The notes beneath the pieces were generated by a model. The model had not been told where the DNA came from and made no database searches. It worked only from the letters and a program-made list of their open reading frames with translations. A DNA stretch of 64,000 bases from Bacteroidota bacterium (GTDB lineage: Bacteria > Bacteroidota > Bacteroidia > B-17B0 > Aurantibacillaceae): NCBI GenBank assembly GCA_018267655.1, contig JAFDYB010000034.1, positions 62,001-126,000 of the forward strand, read 5' to 3'. The translations under genes were made by a program, and so were the position numbers. Below, piece after piece: positions 1 to 8,976 of this stretch (positions within the stretch are counted from its first letter, which is position 1; every line of letters begins with the position of its first letter).

Positions 1-1660
1 CTATGGTTTGTTTACCGGAATAAATATTTGCTTCATAAACCATTTGCCCAATTGAATTATAAATGCTCATGGTTAATTTGGTTTTAAGTGAATAAGGATT
101 AATATCTACATTTAAATTAGTATTGCAAGGATTTGGATATAACGAAAATTCGAAATTATTTTCTTGTTCTTTTAGTCCTGTAAGCACTCCTATTTTTGCA
201 ATAAAAAGATCGGAGTAATATCCTGCCCCGCCACAAGTTAGTGTAGTTGTTCCAAAGGCTGCATTAGCAGTAATTTTTCCGGTTATTCCAATTTCTCCTG
301 TAGTGTTTACGCTTATTCCCATACTTTCATCGGCGTAAATACTTCCAACATTTTTTACCCAACTAAGCAAACCTGTTGAAGTATATTTTCCAAGAAATAT
401 ATCGTAATTATTGCCTCCTGAATTCGTATTTGTTACCGTATAGGTAACAAAATTGCATATAGTTCCATTAAATATACCGGTAAAAAAAACATTACCGCTA
501 CCGTCGCATGAAACGCCTCTACCCATTGACCCTCCTGCATTATACCCTGCATTTTTTGCCCATAAAGCAGTTCCCGATGGGTCTAATTTTGCAATAAAAA
601 AGTTAGTATTATTCCCAATGTTATTTAAAGTTACTGTACCAATAGATAATGTGTTAGCATTGGTATATCCTGTAAAAAAAATATTTCCGTTACCGTCGCT
701 GCACAAGGCATTGGCTTGGTGATTGCCTCCGTTTGCTATAGCAGATTTTGCCCATTGCTCGTTCCCATTATTATCATATTTTGCAATAAAAATATTGTTG
801 TTAGCTGATGCAGATAGTGTGGTAGAACCAAAAGCAATAGTTGAGCCTAATCCTGAAAAAAAGCCGCTAATAATCACATTATTTGATGGATCAACAGTAA
901 TTCCGTTTCCGGTATCACCGCTTGAAGTAGAGCTAGAGCCTAATGTTTTTGCCCAACTTAAAGTACCCGAAGAGGAATATTTAGCAACAAAAATATCAGT
1001 TCCCAAAAAATAGGTTCCAGGCGCGCCGTTATTGGGGCTTGTTAATGTTGTGCTGCCAAGCGACATTGATTTACTGCGATAAATACCTGTAACAAAAACA
1101 TTACCCGAATTATCAACCGCAATAGCTTTAGCTAAGTCGGGCATATTTCCGCCCGCGCTATTAGCCCATAAAACATTGCCAGAGGGGTCTAATTTTGCAA
1201 CAAACATATCGCCCGGCGTGCTGGCGCTTGTGTCTTTTGCGGTTAAAGTGTACGTTCCAAAAACGATTCGATTCATAAAGAAACCGGCTATATATACATT
1301 TTTTGATGCGTCTGTTGTTATTGCATATCCAATTCCTCCGCCACCGTCTAAACCTAAAGTATTTACAGGCGATGCAAATGCTTTTGCCCATAATACATTA
1401 CCGGAAGGGTCTTGTTTTGAAACGTAAACGTTTGCAAACCATGGGGTAATAGTATTTAATGTAGTGCTTCCAATGGTTAATGATGCAGGAAAAGTTCCGG
1501 TTGTATAAACATTTGCATCTGCATCTAAGGCGATAGCGTTACTTACTTCGTCGTTTGCGGCATTGCCGGCACTTAACGCCCATTGCCACGAAGGCGCTTG
1601 AGCGTTAATAAAAAGACATTTTAAACTAAGTGTGATAGATAGTAATAAGATTTTTTTCAT
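1..1660 (-). CDS. Secreted beta-propeller (SBBP-type) protein with T9SS type A sorting domain, 3'-truncated by window edge
   Basis: The frame is open from an ATG at 1660 down to the window edge, so the C-terminus is missing. The protein begins with a signal peptide (MKKILLLSITLSL...NAQA) and then carries about seven repeats of a propeller-blade pattern: phrases such as 'GNVYITG', 'FGSTTLT', 'DIFVAKYDPSG' and 'LWAKS' recur every 50-60 residues. This matches the SBBP (beta-propeller) repeat proteins of Bacteroidota. The last visible part reads FSLYPNPCNTNLNVDI..., the start of a type A T9SS sorting domain, so export by T9SS and surface anchoring or release are expected. A ligand or enzymatic role cannot be read from the sequence. 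It resembles in architecture the lipoprotein at 13634-14908. Confidence 0.85.
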   Translation of the reverse strand, partial: MKKILLLSITLSLKCLFINAQAPSWQWALSAGNAANDEVSNAIALDADANVYTTGTFPASLTIGSTTLNTITPWFANVYVSKQDPSGNVLWAKAFASPVNTLGLDGGGGIGYAITTDASKNVYIAGFFMNRIVFGTYTLTAKDTSASTPGDMFVAKLDPSGNVLWANSAGGNMPDLAKAIAVDNSGNVFVTGIYRSKSMSLGSTTLTSPNNGAPGTYFLGTDIFVAKYSSSGTLSWAKTLGSSSTSSGDTGNGITVDPSNNVIISGFFSGLGSTIAFGSTTLSASANNNIFIAKYDNNGNEQWAKSAIANGGNHQANALCSDGNGNIFFTGYTNANTLSIGTVTLNNIGNNTNFFIAKLDPSGTALWAKNAGYNAGGSMGRGVSCDGSGNVFFTGIFNGTICNFVTYTVTNTNSGGNNYDIFLGKYTSTGLLSWVKNVGSIYADESMGISVNTTGEIGITGKITANAAFGTTTLTCGGAGYYSDLFIAKIGVLTGLKEQENNFEFSLYPNPCNTNLNVDINPYSLKTKLTMSIYNSIGQMVYEANIYSGKQTI

Positions 1661-1791
1661 AAGATTTTTTTTCAAAAGTAGGCACTTGATGTGAGGTGTG
1701 AAATACGAAGAATTACGTATTTAGCATAAAGCTAAATTATTTATGCTTGCTCTAAATTTATTACAATAATTTTTTTGTCTTTAAATGCAGA

Positions 1792-2835
1792 TTAAATCCA
1801 ACGTTTGCGACGAAAATAATAGAGCATAGCCATAATAATGCCAATCATTACAAGCCATACACTCGCATACCCGTATTTTGATTTTAGTTCGGGCATGTAT
1901 TCAAAATTCATTCCATAAACACCAACAATAAACGTAATGGGTATAAAAATGCTACTCATTATAGTTAACACCTTCATTATTTCGTTCATTTTATTGGCAT
2001 TTGTACTTAAATATACATCCATAATGCCGCTCAACAAATCACGGTAAGTTTCAACGGTGTCAATAATTCTTGAGCTATGATCTTGAACGTCTCTCAAAAA
2101 CAAAACAATATTGTCGGTAATAAAACTCGACTCAGAGCGAATTAAATTTCCAATTAAATCGCGTAAGGGCCAAACTTGTTTTCGTAAATAAATAACCTCT
2201 CGTTTTAATGCGTATAGCTGAAATAATGTTTCCTTTTTTGGGTCGTTAATAATTTCTTCTTCAATACTTTCAATTTTGTCACCAATTTTTTCAAGTGTGT
2301 GAAAGTAGCAGTCAACAACAGCATCCATTAATGAGTAAAACAAATAATCTGCTCCCATTTTTCTAATTCTTCCTTTACTTGTGCGCAGGCGACTTCTAAT
2401 AATATCAAAAACATCGCCTCCTTCGGGTTCTTGAAAAGAAATTACGGTATTTTCGAGTAAAATAATAGATAATTGTTCTGCAGTTACTTCATTTGAATAG
2501 TCAATCATTTTAAGTATGGCTAATAAATAATTGTCGTATTCTTCAAATTTTGGCCTTTGGTCAACATGCACAATGTCTTCTAGGGTGAGTGGATGTATGT
2601 TATAAAATTTTCCAATACTGTCAATTAAATCAATGTTGTGAATACCCTCAACATTTATCCACTTAACATGATTAGGTTTTAGTTGTTTTAAACATTCAGA
2701 TAAATCAAAATACTCATTTTCAAAAAAATCAATTTCATTAAATTCAATTAAATTAATTTTTATTCTGTCGGATTTTTGATTTCCGGTGTATAACAATGTT
2801 CCCGGAGGGGCACCAATTTTATGTAGTTTGCTCAT
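1792..2835 (-). CDS. corA: CorA-family magnesium/cobalt transporter
   Basis: 347 aa, the usual CorA length. A long acidic/helical N-terminal cytoplasmic domain (residues 1-280) is followed by two C-terminal membrane helices. The selectivity signature GMN is present in VGVYGMNFEYMPE, followed by the expected loop and last helix (VWLVMIGIIMAMLYYF) and a basic tail (RRKRW). CorA forms pentameric inner-membrane channels for Mg2+ (also Co2+/Ni2+). Its start lies inside the end of rsmI (17-nt overlap), so the two are co-transcribed and probably translationally coupled. Confidence 0.95.
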   Translation of the reverse strand: MSKLHKIGAPPGTLLYTGNQKSDRIKINLIEFNEIDFFENEYFDLSECLKQLKPNHVKWINVEGIHNIDLIDSIGKFYNIHPLTLEDIVHVDQRPKFEEYDNYLLAILKMIDYSNEVTAEQLSIILLENTVISFQEPEGGDVFDIIRSRLRTSKGRIRKMGADYLFYSLMDAVVDCYFHTLEKIGDKIESIEEEIINDPKKETLFQLYALKREVIYLRKQVWPLRDLIGNLIRSESSFITDNIVLFLRDVQDHSSRIIDTVETYRDLLSGIMDVYLSTNANKMNEIMKVLTIMSSIFIPITFIVGVYGMNFEYMPELKSKYGYASVWLVMIGIIMAMLYYFRRKRWI

Positions 2836-3529
2836 TTGATGTATCTATTGGTTCGTTATTTAAGGTATCAACTACTATTACAAATTCGCCTTTTGGGGCT
2901 TTTAATTTAAACGCTTGGATTAATTCGGCTGCCGTTCCTCTGCTAATTTCTTCAAATTTTTTGCTTATTTCTCTGCAAACACAAAGTTTACGGGTGTCTC
3001 CTAAAACAGCATAAACATCATTTAAAAATTTTTCTATTCTAAACGGTGATTCGTAAAACACAAGTGTTTTGGTGTCTGCCAAAGCTTCTTTTAATTTTGA
3101 CTGCCTGCCTTTTTTTTGTGGCAAAAAACCGTAAAAGCTAAATTGATTAATTGCAAAACCGCTGTTTACAAGAGCCGGAGTAAAAGCAGTAGCTCCCGGT
3201 AAAGTTTGAACAACTATATTGTTTTTAACGGCTTCACGTACAATTAAAAAACCCGGGTCTGAAATTCCAGGTGTGCCGGCATCGCTAATGAGTGCAATGT
3301 TTGAACCATTAATTAAATCATTAATTAGCGTGTTTAATATTTTATGCTCGTTGTGCTGGTGATATGATTTTAAGGTTTTTTGAATATCAAAATGTTTTAA
3401 CAATACACTGCTTGTGCGTGTATCTTCTGCTAAAACATAATCAACATTTTTTAGAGTGTTTATGGCTCTAAAAGTCATGTCTTCTAAATTACCAATAGGT
3501 GTAGGAACTACAAATAATATACCCGGCAT
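2819..3529 (-). CDS. rsmI: 16S rRNA (cytidine1402-2'-O)-methyltransferase RsmI
   Basis: 236 aa SAM-dependent tetrapyrrole-methylase-fold enzyme that 2'-O-methylates C1402 in the decoding centre of 16S rRNA. Family motifs are all present: the N-terminal VPTPIGNLEDMTFRA, LAEDTRTS, SDAGTPGISDPG and the LPGATAFTPALVNSG loop. It is somewhat shorter at the C-terminus than the roughly 280-aa enterobacterial enzyme, as is common in Bacteroidota. It is the first gene of a pair with corA. A TATCTTTA element (a variant of the Bacteroidota -7 box) lies only about 5 nt before the start, suggesting a very short leader. Confidence 0.95.
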   Translation of the reverse strand: MPGILFVVPTPIGNLEDMTFRAINTLKNVDYVLAEDTRTSSVLLKHFDIQKTLKSYHQHNEHKILNTLINDLINGSNIALISDAGTPGISDPGFLIVREAVKNNIVVQTLPGATAFTPALVNSGFAINQFSFYGFLPQKKGRQSKLKEALADTKTLVFYESPFRIEKFLNDVYAVLGDTRKLCVCREISKKFEEISRGTAAELIQAFKLKAPKGEFVIVVDTLNNEPIDTSNEQTT

Positions 3530-3649
3530 AAAGTTAAAGATACGTATGGTTTTGCAATAATTTTAGGGTTAATAAAAGAGTTATTCAACACGAAGTGTTA
3601 GTGCTAAAAAGCCGTATTTTTACGTTGAATAAAATATTGATATTTTACA

Positions 3650-4705
3650 ATGGCATTAAAGAATAATAACATTCAAAAAACAATTTTAATTTTTAGTTTT
3701 TTTGGCGCTTTATTTTATTTTATTTTTTCAATTATAGTTCATTATTTTTTTATATCGTTAAATTTTTATGCAACGCTGCTTCTTACAATGTTTGCAGTAT
3801 TTTTAAGCACTTTTGTTATATTGTACTATTTGTACTTTGTAAAAATTTCAGGCTTAATAAATATTCTTAATGAAAAAATAAGAATGCGGTTTTTGTCGAA
3901 GCAAATACCAGATTCACAAAATGTGTTGGACGAAGAAGACAGCATTAGCAATCTTGAAAAAAAAATTGAACAGTTAATTGAAGAGCGCGAAAAAGAACTT
4001 ACGCATTTTCAAAATTTAGACAGTTATCGCAAAGAATATTTAGGTAATGTGTCGCATGAGTTAAAAACGCCTGTATTTAATATTCAGGGTTATATTGATA
4101 CATTGCTTAACGGGGGCTTAGAAGACGAAAAAATCAACGTAAATTATTTAACCCGAGCAGAAAAAAGTGTAGATAGGTTGATTCATATTTTAGATGACTT
4201 AGAAACAATTTCGCAGCTTGAAATTGGAGGCTTGAAATTAGATGTTGAGCCATTTGACCTGGCGCTACTGGTAAAGGATATTTTTATTTCGCTTGAAATG
4301 ATAGCTGGCAAACAGCACATACAATTATTGCTTGCAAAAAAATATGAAAAACCGGTAATGGTAATTGCAGATAAGTTTCGAATTAGACAAGTGTTGGTAA
4401 ATTTAATTAACAACAGCATTAAATATGGTAAACAAAACGGAACAACGCTAATAACATTAACGCCATTAAATAACGATATTGTGGTTGAGGTAAAAGACGA
4501 TGGACAAGGCATTGAAAAAGAACATTTGCTTAGAATATTTGAGCGTTTTTATAGAGTTGACAAAGGTAGGAGCAGAGAGCAAGGCGGTACAGGCTTAGGC
4601 CTTTCAATTGTAAAACATATTTTAGATGCGCATCATAAAACAATAGTTGCAGAAAGCGCTCTTAATAAAGGAACTAAATTTACATTTTCGCTACAAGCAC
4701 AATAA
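3650..4705 (+). CDS. Sensor histidine kinase, PhoR-like, no adjacent response regulator
   Basis: 351 aa. Two membrane helices (about residues 11-32 and 40-64) are separated by almost no periplasmic loop, so the sensor is likely membrane-embedded or cytoplasmic. A coiled linker (95-125) follows. The H-box is YLGNVSHELKTPVFNIQGY with phospho-acceptor His136. The N-box is RQVLVNLINNSIKYG, and the G1/F/G2 boxes are DDGQGIEK, RIFERFYRVD and GTGLGLSIVKHIL, so the kinase looks active. No response regulator is encoded next to it (neighbours are the convergent porP-like gene and the divergent rsmI operon). It is therefore an orphan whose partner must be elsewhere. Confidence 0.9.
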   Translation: MALKNNNIQKTILIFSFFGALFYFIFSIIVHYFFISLNFYATLLLTMFAVFLSTFVILYYLYFVKISGLINILNEKIRMRFLSKQIPDSQNVLDEEDSISNLEKKIEQLIEEREKELTHFQNLDSYRKEYLGNVSHELKTPVFNIQGYIDTLLNGGLEDEKINVNYLTRAEKSVDRLIHILDDLETISQLEIGGLKLDVEPFDLALLVKDIFISLEMIAGKQHIQLLLAKKYEKPVMVIADKFRIRQVLVNLINNSIKYGKQNGTTLITLTPLNNDIVVEVKDDGQGIEKEHLLRIFERFYRVDKGRSREQGGTGLGLSIVKHILDAHHKTIVAESALNKGTKFTFSLQAQ

Positions 4706-4711
4706 AAAACT

Positions 4712-5668
4712 TTAAAAAGAACAATCATCAACATTAAATCGCCTCGTTACAGTTGATAATTCGCCACCAAATAATGGAGAAAAACTAAGCATTATTTCAA
4801 AAGTATGTGGGGCAGCAAATAACATTCGGTTAATAGATAAATCATAAGCCATGCCAACACTCACATTAGGGAGTACTCTCATTTGAAAAATAAAACAAGT
4901 AAAATCAATATTTCGTAAACTAGCGCCAAATGCAATTTTTTTATCATAATAATTCATAATATTAACTTCGACGCTTGGCAATGACATGAGCGACCCCCGA
5001 ATATTGGTTGCTATTACAATATTATTAAAGTCATTAAATTTTACTTTTTTACCAAGACTTAAATTATAATTAAAGCGCACTTTTGACGGGGTCCCAATTT
5101 CGCCACCAATTCCTTTTTGATTCCATATAGCAGCATGTTGAACCGCCAGATCAATAAAAAATTTTCGATTTGTAAGACGTATTCCGGGAATAATATCGGG
5201 CCAGGCAATAAGGCTTGATGCGCTTGCTATAACTGCGGGATCATTAGGATCTAATAAAGAGCGTTGAAGTTTATATTGTTTTATGCCTGCAAAAATTCCA
5301 GATGAAAGCAACCAGCCTTTTGCAATAAATAAATGAAAAGTGTAGGATAGCCACACATCGTTATGAATAAAAGAACCGTTTTGATCTTGTGCAATATATG
5401 CCCCAACATTATGCCATTTTTTAATGCTTCGGGCAGGTAAAATATTATAGTTAAATGATGCAAACGCACTTTTAGGGTTATTGCTTAATCCAACCCATTG
5501 TGTTCGCCCCCCAAAAATTAATTCGTATTTACTGTTGGGCGATGTGCCGCTTGCCGCCGGGCTGTAGCCTATCTTATTAAAAATAAATTGTGTGTATTGA
5601 GGAAATTGTTGCGCTTTTAAAATACCAAACGTACCAATAAAAACAAATATGTAGTTAACTACCCTCAC
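4712..5668 (-). CDS. PorP/SprF-family type IX secretion accessory outer-membrane protein
   Basis: 318 aa with a signal peptide (cleavage near GILKA-QQ). The mature N-terminus shows the family signature: QQFPQYTQFIFNKIGYSPAASG followed by GRTQWVGLSNNPKSAFASFNY. The rest alternates like a beta-barrel. PorP/SprF proteins are outer-membrane partners needed for secretion or attachment of particular T9SS type B substrates such as SprB. The start codon is GTG and overlaps the stop of the upstream type-B cargo gene by 4 nt (GTGA), so the two should be translated together. It is convergent with the kinase gene, only 6 nt away. Confidence 0.9.
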   Translation of the reverse strand: MRVVNYIFVFIGTFGILKAQQFPQYTQFIFNKIGYSPAASGTSPNSKYELIFGGRTQWVGLSNNPKSAFASFNYNILPARSIKKWHNVGAYIAQDQNGSFIHNDVWLSYTFHLFIAKGWLLSSGIFAGIKQYKLQRSLLDPNDPAVIASASSLIAWPDIIPGIRLTNRKFFIDLAVQHAAIWNQKGIGGEIGTPSKVRFNYNLSLGKKVKFNDFNNIVIATNIRGSLMSLPSVEVNIMNYYDKKIAFGASLRNIDFTCFIFQMRVLPNVSVGMAYDLSINRMLFAAPHTFEIMLSFSPLFGGELSTVTRRFNVDDCSF

Positions 5669-6240
5669 CTTAATATTGTTACATCGCCTTTTAATAGCTC
5701 TTTTTTATTACCCTTATCAAAAAAGAAAACATAATAATATGTTCCATCAGCAACATCAATACCCAACCATTTACCGTTCCATGGGGTATAGTTGTCTTTT
5801 TCGTTAAACACTAACTGCCCCCATTTATTATATACACATAATTCAAAATTTGGATAGTTATTTATATTACTAATTTGCCAAGTATCGTTATAATTGTCGC
5901 CATTTGGTGTAAAGTGATTAGAAATAATTACCGGACAAACAACAGTTGAAATGGAAAAATTAAGCGTAGTATCTATTTTATTTTTTACAGTTACGTGCAC
6001 AGAATAATTTCCTTCATCTAAGGGGGCAATACTATTTACGGCGGTTTGCCCATTACTCCATACAATTGAAGTAGTGTCAGAAGTTTTTAAGCTATCTATA
6101 ACAATACCCGCTGCACCTTTAGTGCAATCAACATTTTTTTGAGTTAAAGTAACTTTAATATTATTTTGGCCAAAGCAAATAAAAGTTAAAAAACCATTAA
6201 TAATAAATAAAACTATTTTGAGTTTAAATTGTTTACGCAT
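5665..6240 (-). CDS. Small secreted protein with T9SS type B (gliding-motility-associated) C-terminal domain
   Basis: 191 aa: signal peptide to about residue 24, one SprB-like beta domain (about 28-95, with TKGAAGIVIDSL, IVWSNGQTAVNSI and LDEGNYSVHVTVKN), then the type B sorting domain starting ISNHFTPNGDNYNDTW and containing YNKWGQLVF, WNGKWLGIDVADGTYYYVF and the terminal KGDVTILR. This is close to the minimum for such cargo: one domain plus the signal, whereas relatives are often thousands of residues long. It is the first gene of an operon with the PorP/SprF protein and is presumably that protein's dedicated cargo. The ligand is unknown. Confidence 0.88.
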   Translation of the reverse strand: MRKQFKLKIVLFIINGFLTFICFGQNNIKVTLTQKNVDCTKGAAGIVIDSLKTSDTTSIVWSNGQTAVNSIAPLDEGNYSVHVTVKNKIDTTLNFSISTVVCPVIISNHFTPNGDNYNDTWQISNINNYPNFELCVYNKWGQLVFNEKDNYTPWNGKWLGIDVADGTYYYVFFFDKGNKKELLKGDVTILR

Positions 6241-6343
6241 TTAAACATTGTTTTTAAACTATAAACCTAATCAGAAGCCTTTAAATTCGCAAATAAATAT
6301 CATATTATTTCACAAAATTAATACATATATTTACCCACTAAGT

Positions 6344-7282
6344 ATGCAAGAAATTATTGAAAAAGTTAGCCGTAATGCCTTGTTAGATGAACTCAACAAT
6401 AAAACATTTGTTCGTAAAACAAACAATGGCAATAATGAAATATACATTATTACAGCTCATAACTCTCCAAACGTTATGCGCGAAATTGCCCGCTTGCGAG
6501 AGTTAACCTTTAGGCACGCCGGCGGCGGAACGGGTAATGAATTAGATATTGATGCTTTTGACACATCTTCGAAACCATACCAACAATTACTGGTTTGGAA
6601 TCCGGAAGATAAAGAAATTGTAGGCGCTTATCGTTTTATTTTATGTAAAGATGCTGAATATTTAAACGGAAAGGTACTGTTAGCTACTACCGAACTATTT
6701 TCGTTTAACACTACTTTTTACGAAAAATATTTACCCTACACTATTGAACTCGGACGATCGTTCATACAACCCGCTTATCAACCCAGCGAACAGTTTAGAA
6801 AAGGATTGTTTAGTCTTGATAATTTATGGGATGGTCTGGGGGCTATTATAGTGGACAATCCCTCGCAATATTATTTTTTTGGAAAAGTAACAATGTACAC
6901 TCATTTTAACGTAAAAGCGCGCGATTATATTTTAAGCTTTATGCAACACTATTTTCCAGATAATGAAAAACTAGTTCAGCCATTGCATCCACTTAGAATT
7001 AAAACTGATGTAACCTCCTTTTTAAATCAAATAAAAGAGCTGCCGTATAAAGAAGGGCACGCCGTTTTAAATAAACATGTGAGGGCGCTAAACGAAAATA
7101 TACCACCATTAATTAATTCGTATATGAATTTAAGTCCAAGCATGAAAAGCTTTGGTACATCAGTTAATACTCATTTTGGCGAAGTAGAAGAAACAGGTAT
7201 ATTAGTTACAATTAACGATATTTATAAATCAAAAAAAGAACGTCACGTAGATTCGTATATTCTTCAAAAAATAAAAGCCTAA
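6344..7282 (+). CDS. GNAT-type N-acyltransferase (hemolysin / OlsB-GlsB-like)
   Basis: 312 aa from the ATG at 6344 (MQEIIEKVSR...). An upstream in-frame ATG at 6248 would add 32 residues unlike the family and is not preferred. The protein looks like PF13444-type N-acyltransferases: REIARLRELTFRHAGGGTG, LVWNPEDKEIVGAYRF, ELGRSFIQPAYQ and GLFSLDNLWDGLG are the expected blocks. In Bacteroidota this family includes GlsB, which acylates glycine to form glycine lipids, and it is related to OlsB for ornithine lipids. The exact acceptor here is inferred, and no O-acyltransferase partner gene is adjacent. It sits 4 nt before engB. Confidence 0.75.
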   Translation: MQEIIEKVSRNALLDELNNKTFVRKTNNGNNEIYIITAHNSPNVMREIARLRELTFRHAGGGTGNELDIDAFDTSSKPYQQLLVWNPEDKEIVGAYRFILCKDAEYLNGKVLLATTELFSFNTTFYEKYLPYTIELGRSFIQPAYQPSEQFRKGLFSLDNLWDGLGAIIVDNPSQYYFFGKVTMYTHFNVKARDYILSFMQHYFPDNEKLVQPLHPLRIKTDVTSFLNQIKELPYKEGHAVLNKHVRALNENIPPLINSYMNLSPSMKSFGTSVNTHFGEVEETGILVTINDIYKSKKERHVDSYILQKIKA

Positions 7283-7286
7283 GCAC

Positions 7287-7880
7287 ATGCTCGTTAAAAC
7301 AGCTAATTTCTTGTTAAGCGCATCTGATTTTAAACAGTGTAAACCATCAACTATTCCTGAGTACGCATTCATTGGGCGCAGTAATGTTGGTAAAAGCACA
7401 TTAATTAATATGCTTTGCAATAATTCAAAATTAGCACACACTTCGGCAACGCCCGGTAAAACAAGGCTCATAAACTTTTTCTTAATAAATAATAATTGGC
7501 ATTTAATTGATTTGCCTGGATATGGCTTTGCTAAAATCGGTAAAAAATTACGCGAAGGATTCTCAACACTAATAGTTGATTATTGCACGGGCAGAAAAAA
7601 TTTAAAATGTTTATTTGTATTAATAGATAGCCGCTTAGAATTACAAAGCATTGATAAAGAGTTTATGGAATGGTGTAGCGAACATAATATTCCATTTTCG
7701 GTTGTGCTTACTAAAAGCGACAAGCTTTCAAAAAGTGAGTTAGCTAAAAACAAAAAACAGATTGAAAGCAGCCTTTCTGAATTATGGGAAGAGTTGCCTA
7801 ATATTTTTATTACATCGGGCGATAAAAAAACAGGTAAAGAAGAACTTTTGGATTTTATAGAATATTTAAATCAAAAATAA
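7287..7880 (+). CDS. engB: Ribosome biogenesis GTPase YihA/YsxC/EngB
   Basis: 197 aa TRAFAC-class GTPase for 50S subunit assembly. G1 is GRSNVGKST (near residue 32), the switch region has TSATPGKT, G3 is DLPGYG, G4 is TKSD and G5 is ITSGDKK. Length and motif spacing fit EngB. It follows the acyltransferase gene by 4 nt and is probably in the same transcript. Confidence 0.95.
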   Translation: MLVKTANFLLSASDFKQCKPSTIPEYAFIGRSNVGKSTLINMLCNNSKLAHTSATPGKTRLINFFLINNNWHLIDLPGYGFAKIGKKLREGFSTLIVDYCTGRKNLKCLFVLIDSRLELQSIDKEFMEWCSEHNIPFSVVLTKSDKLSKSELAKNKKQIESSLSELWEELPNIFITSGDKKTGKEELLDFIEYLNQK

Positions 7881-8007
7881 TTTTTCTTTCGATAATTTCA
7901 GTTTTATTTAATCGCCTTTAGCCTTGCTATTAAATAAAAATAACAAATTATTATTGTAAGAAAATTTAAAACTTTGCTTGGTAAATATTATATTTGAAAC
8001 TCAAGCC

Positions 8008-8976
8008 TTGAGCAAGATAAAATATAGATTTAATACAAAGTCTTTAACTTTTGAAAAAGCACGCATAACTGTAAAAGAAGTTGTGTGGCGTGTATTATCT
8101 TATTTAATTACAGGCATTGTATTTGCCGTTGTTACTATATTTATTGCGCGCCAGCTATTACCCTCACCGGGCGAAAAGCGTAAAACCCGAGAAATAGAAT
8201 CGTTAACACTTCAGTACGATTTATTAAATAAAAAAATGTATCAAGTTGAAGAGGTGCTTAAAGATATTGAAGATAGAGATGACAATATTTATAGAACAAT
8301 ATTTGAAGCAGAGCCTGTGCCAAAAAACATACGCTACGGCGTAAATGAAAATAATAAGTACAGTATTTTTGATAATTATGATAATGCCGAATTATTAAAA
8401 CACACTTCTGAACGTTTAGATAAAATTTCAAAACAATTATACGTACAAACAAAATCATTTGATGAGGTTGTTAAACTTGCAAAAAGTAAAGAAAAATTAT
8501 TAGCATCAATTCCGGCAATAATGCCATTAAACAATAAAGATTTAAAACACTTACCAAGCGGTTATGGTTGGCGAACTCACCCAATTTATAAAACACAAGA
8601 GTTTCATCCGGGTATGGATTTTACCGCAGAGCAAGGCACTCCAATATACGCTACCGGCGATGGCGTTATAGAAACGGCTGATGCATCGGCACAAGGATAC
8701 GGAAATCATGTTGTTATCGATCATGGTTTTGGCTACAAAACACTGTACGGCCACATGAGCCGAGTAGCAACAAAACCCGGAAAAAAAGTAAAACGAGGCG
8801 AATTAATTGGCTATGTTGGCAGCACCGGATTAAGTACGGGCCCACACGTGCATTATGAAGTAATTAAAAATGGCGAAAAAATTAATCCAATAAATTTTTA
8901 CTATAATGATTTAACGCCACAGCAATACCAAACACTGGTTGAGCTGTCACAAAAGTCAACGCAATCATACGATTAA
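8008..8976 (+). CDS. M23-family metallopeptidase (LytM/murein DD-endopeptidase type), TTG start
   Basis: 322 aa. One membrane helix near residues 27-46 (WRVLSYLITGIVFAVVTIF), a periplasmic coiled coil (about 55-165), then the LytM domain. Zn ligands are visible: the first His/Asp in HPGMDF and the HxH in HVHYEV, with YGHMS between. It is probably an envelope-anchored peptidoglycan hydrolase or a FtsX/EnvC-like activator. There is no ATG or GTG near the N-terminus. Family members begin M-x-K-x-K-Y-x-(F/Y)-N-x-x-(S/T)-L, and here that register is SKIKYRFNTKSL immediately after a TTG at 8008; another TTG at 7978 is less likely. The stop overlaps the next start (TAATG). Confidence 0.88.
   Translation: MSKIKYRFNTKSLTFEKARITVKEVVWRVLSYLITGIVFAVVTIFIARQLLPSPGEKRKTREIESLTLQYDLLNKKMYQVEEVLKDIEDRDDNIYRTIFEAEPVPKNIRYGVNENNKYSIFDNYDNAELLKHTSERLDKISKQLYVQTKSFDEVVKLAKSKEKLLASIPAIMPLNNKDLKHLPSGYGWRTHPIYKTQEFHPGMDFTAEQGTPIYATGDGVIETADASAQGYGNHVVIDHGFGYKTLYGHMSRVATKPGKKVKRGELIGYVGSTGLSTGPHVHYEVIKNGEKINPINFYYNDLTPQQYQTLVELSQKSTQSYD

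Noticed and set aside
453-1427. Three plus-strand frames of 83-96 codons
   Set aside because: Antisense shadows of the propeller-repeat gene, which has the correct signal peptide and repeat pattern.
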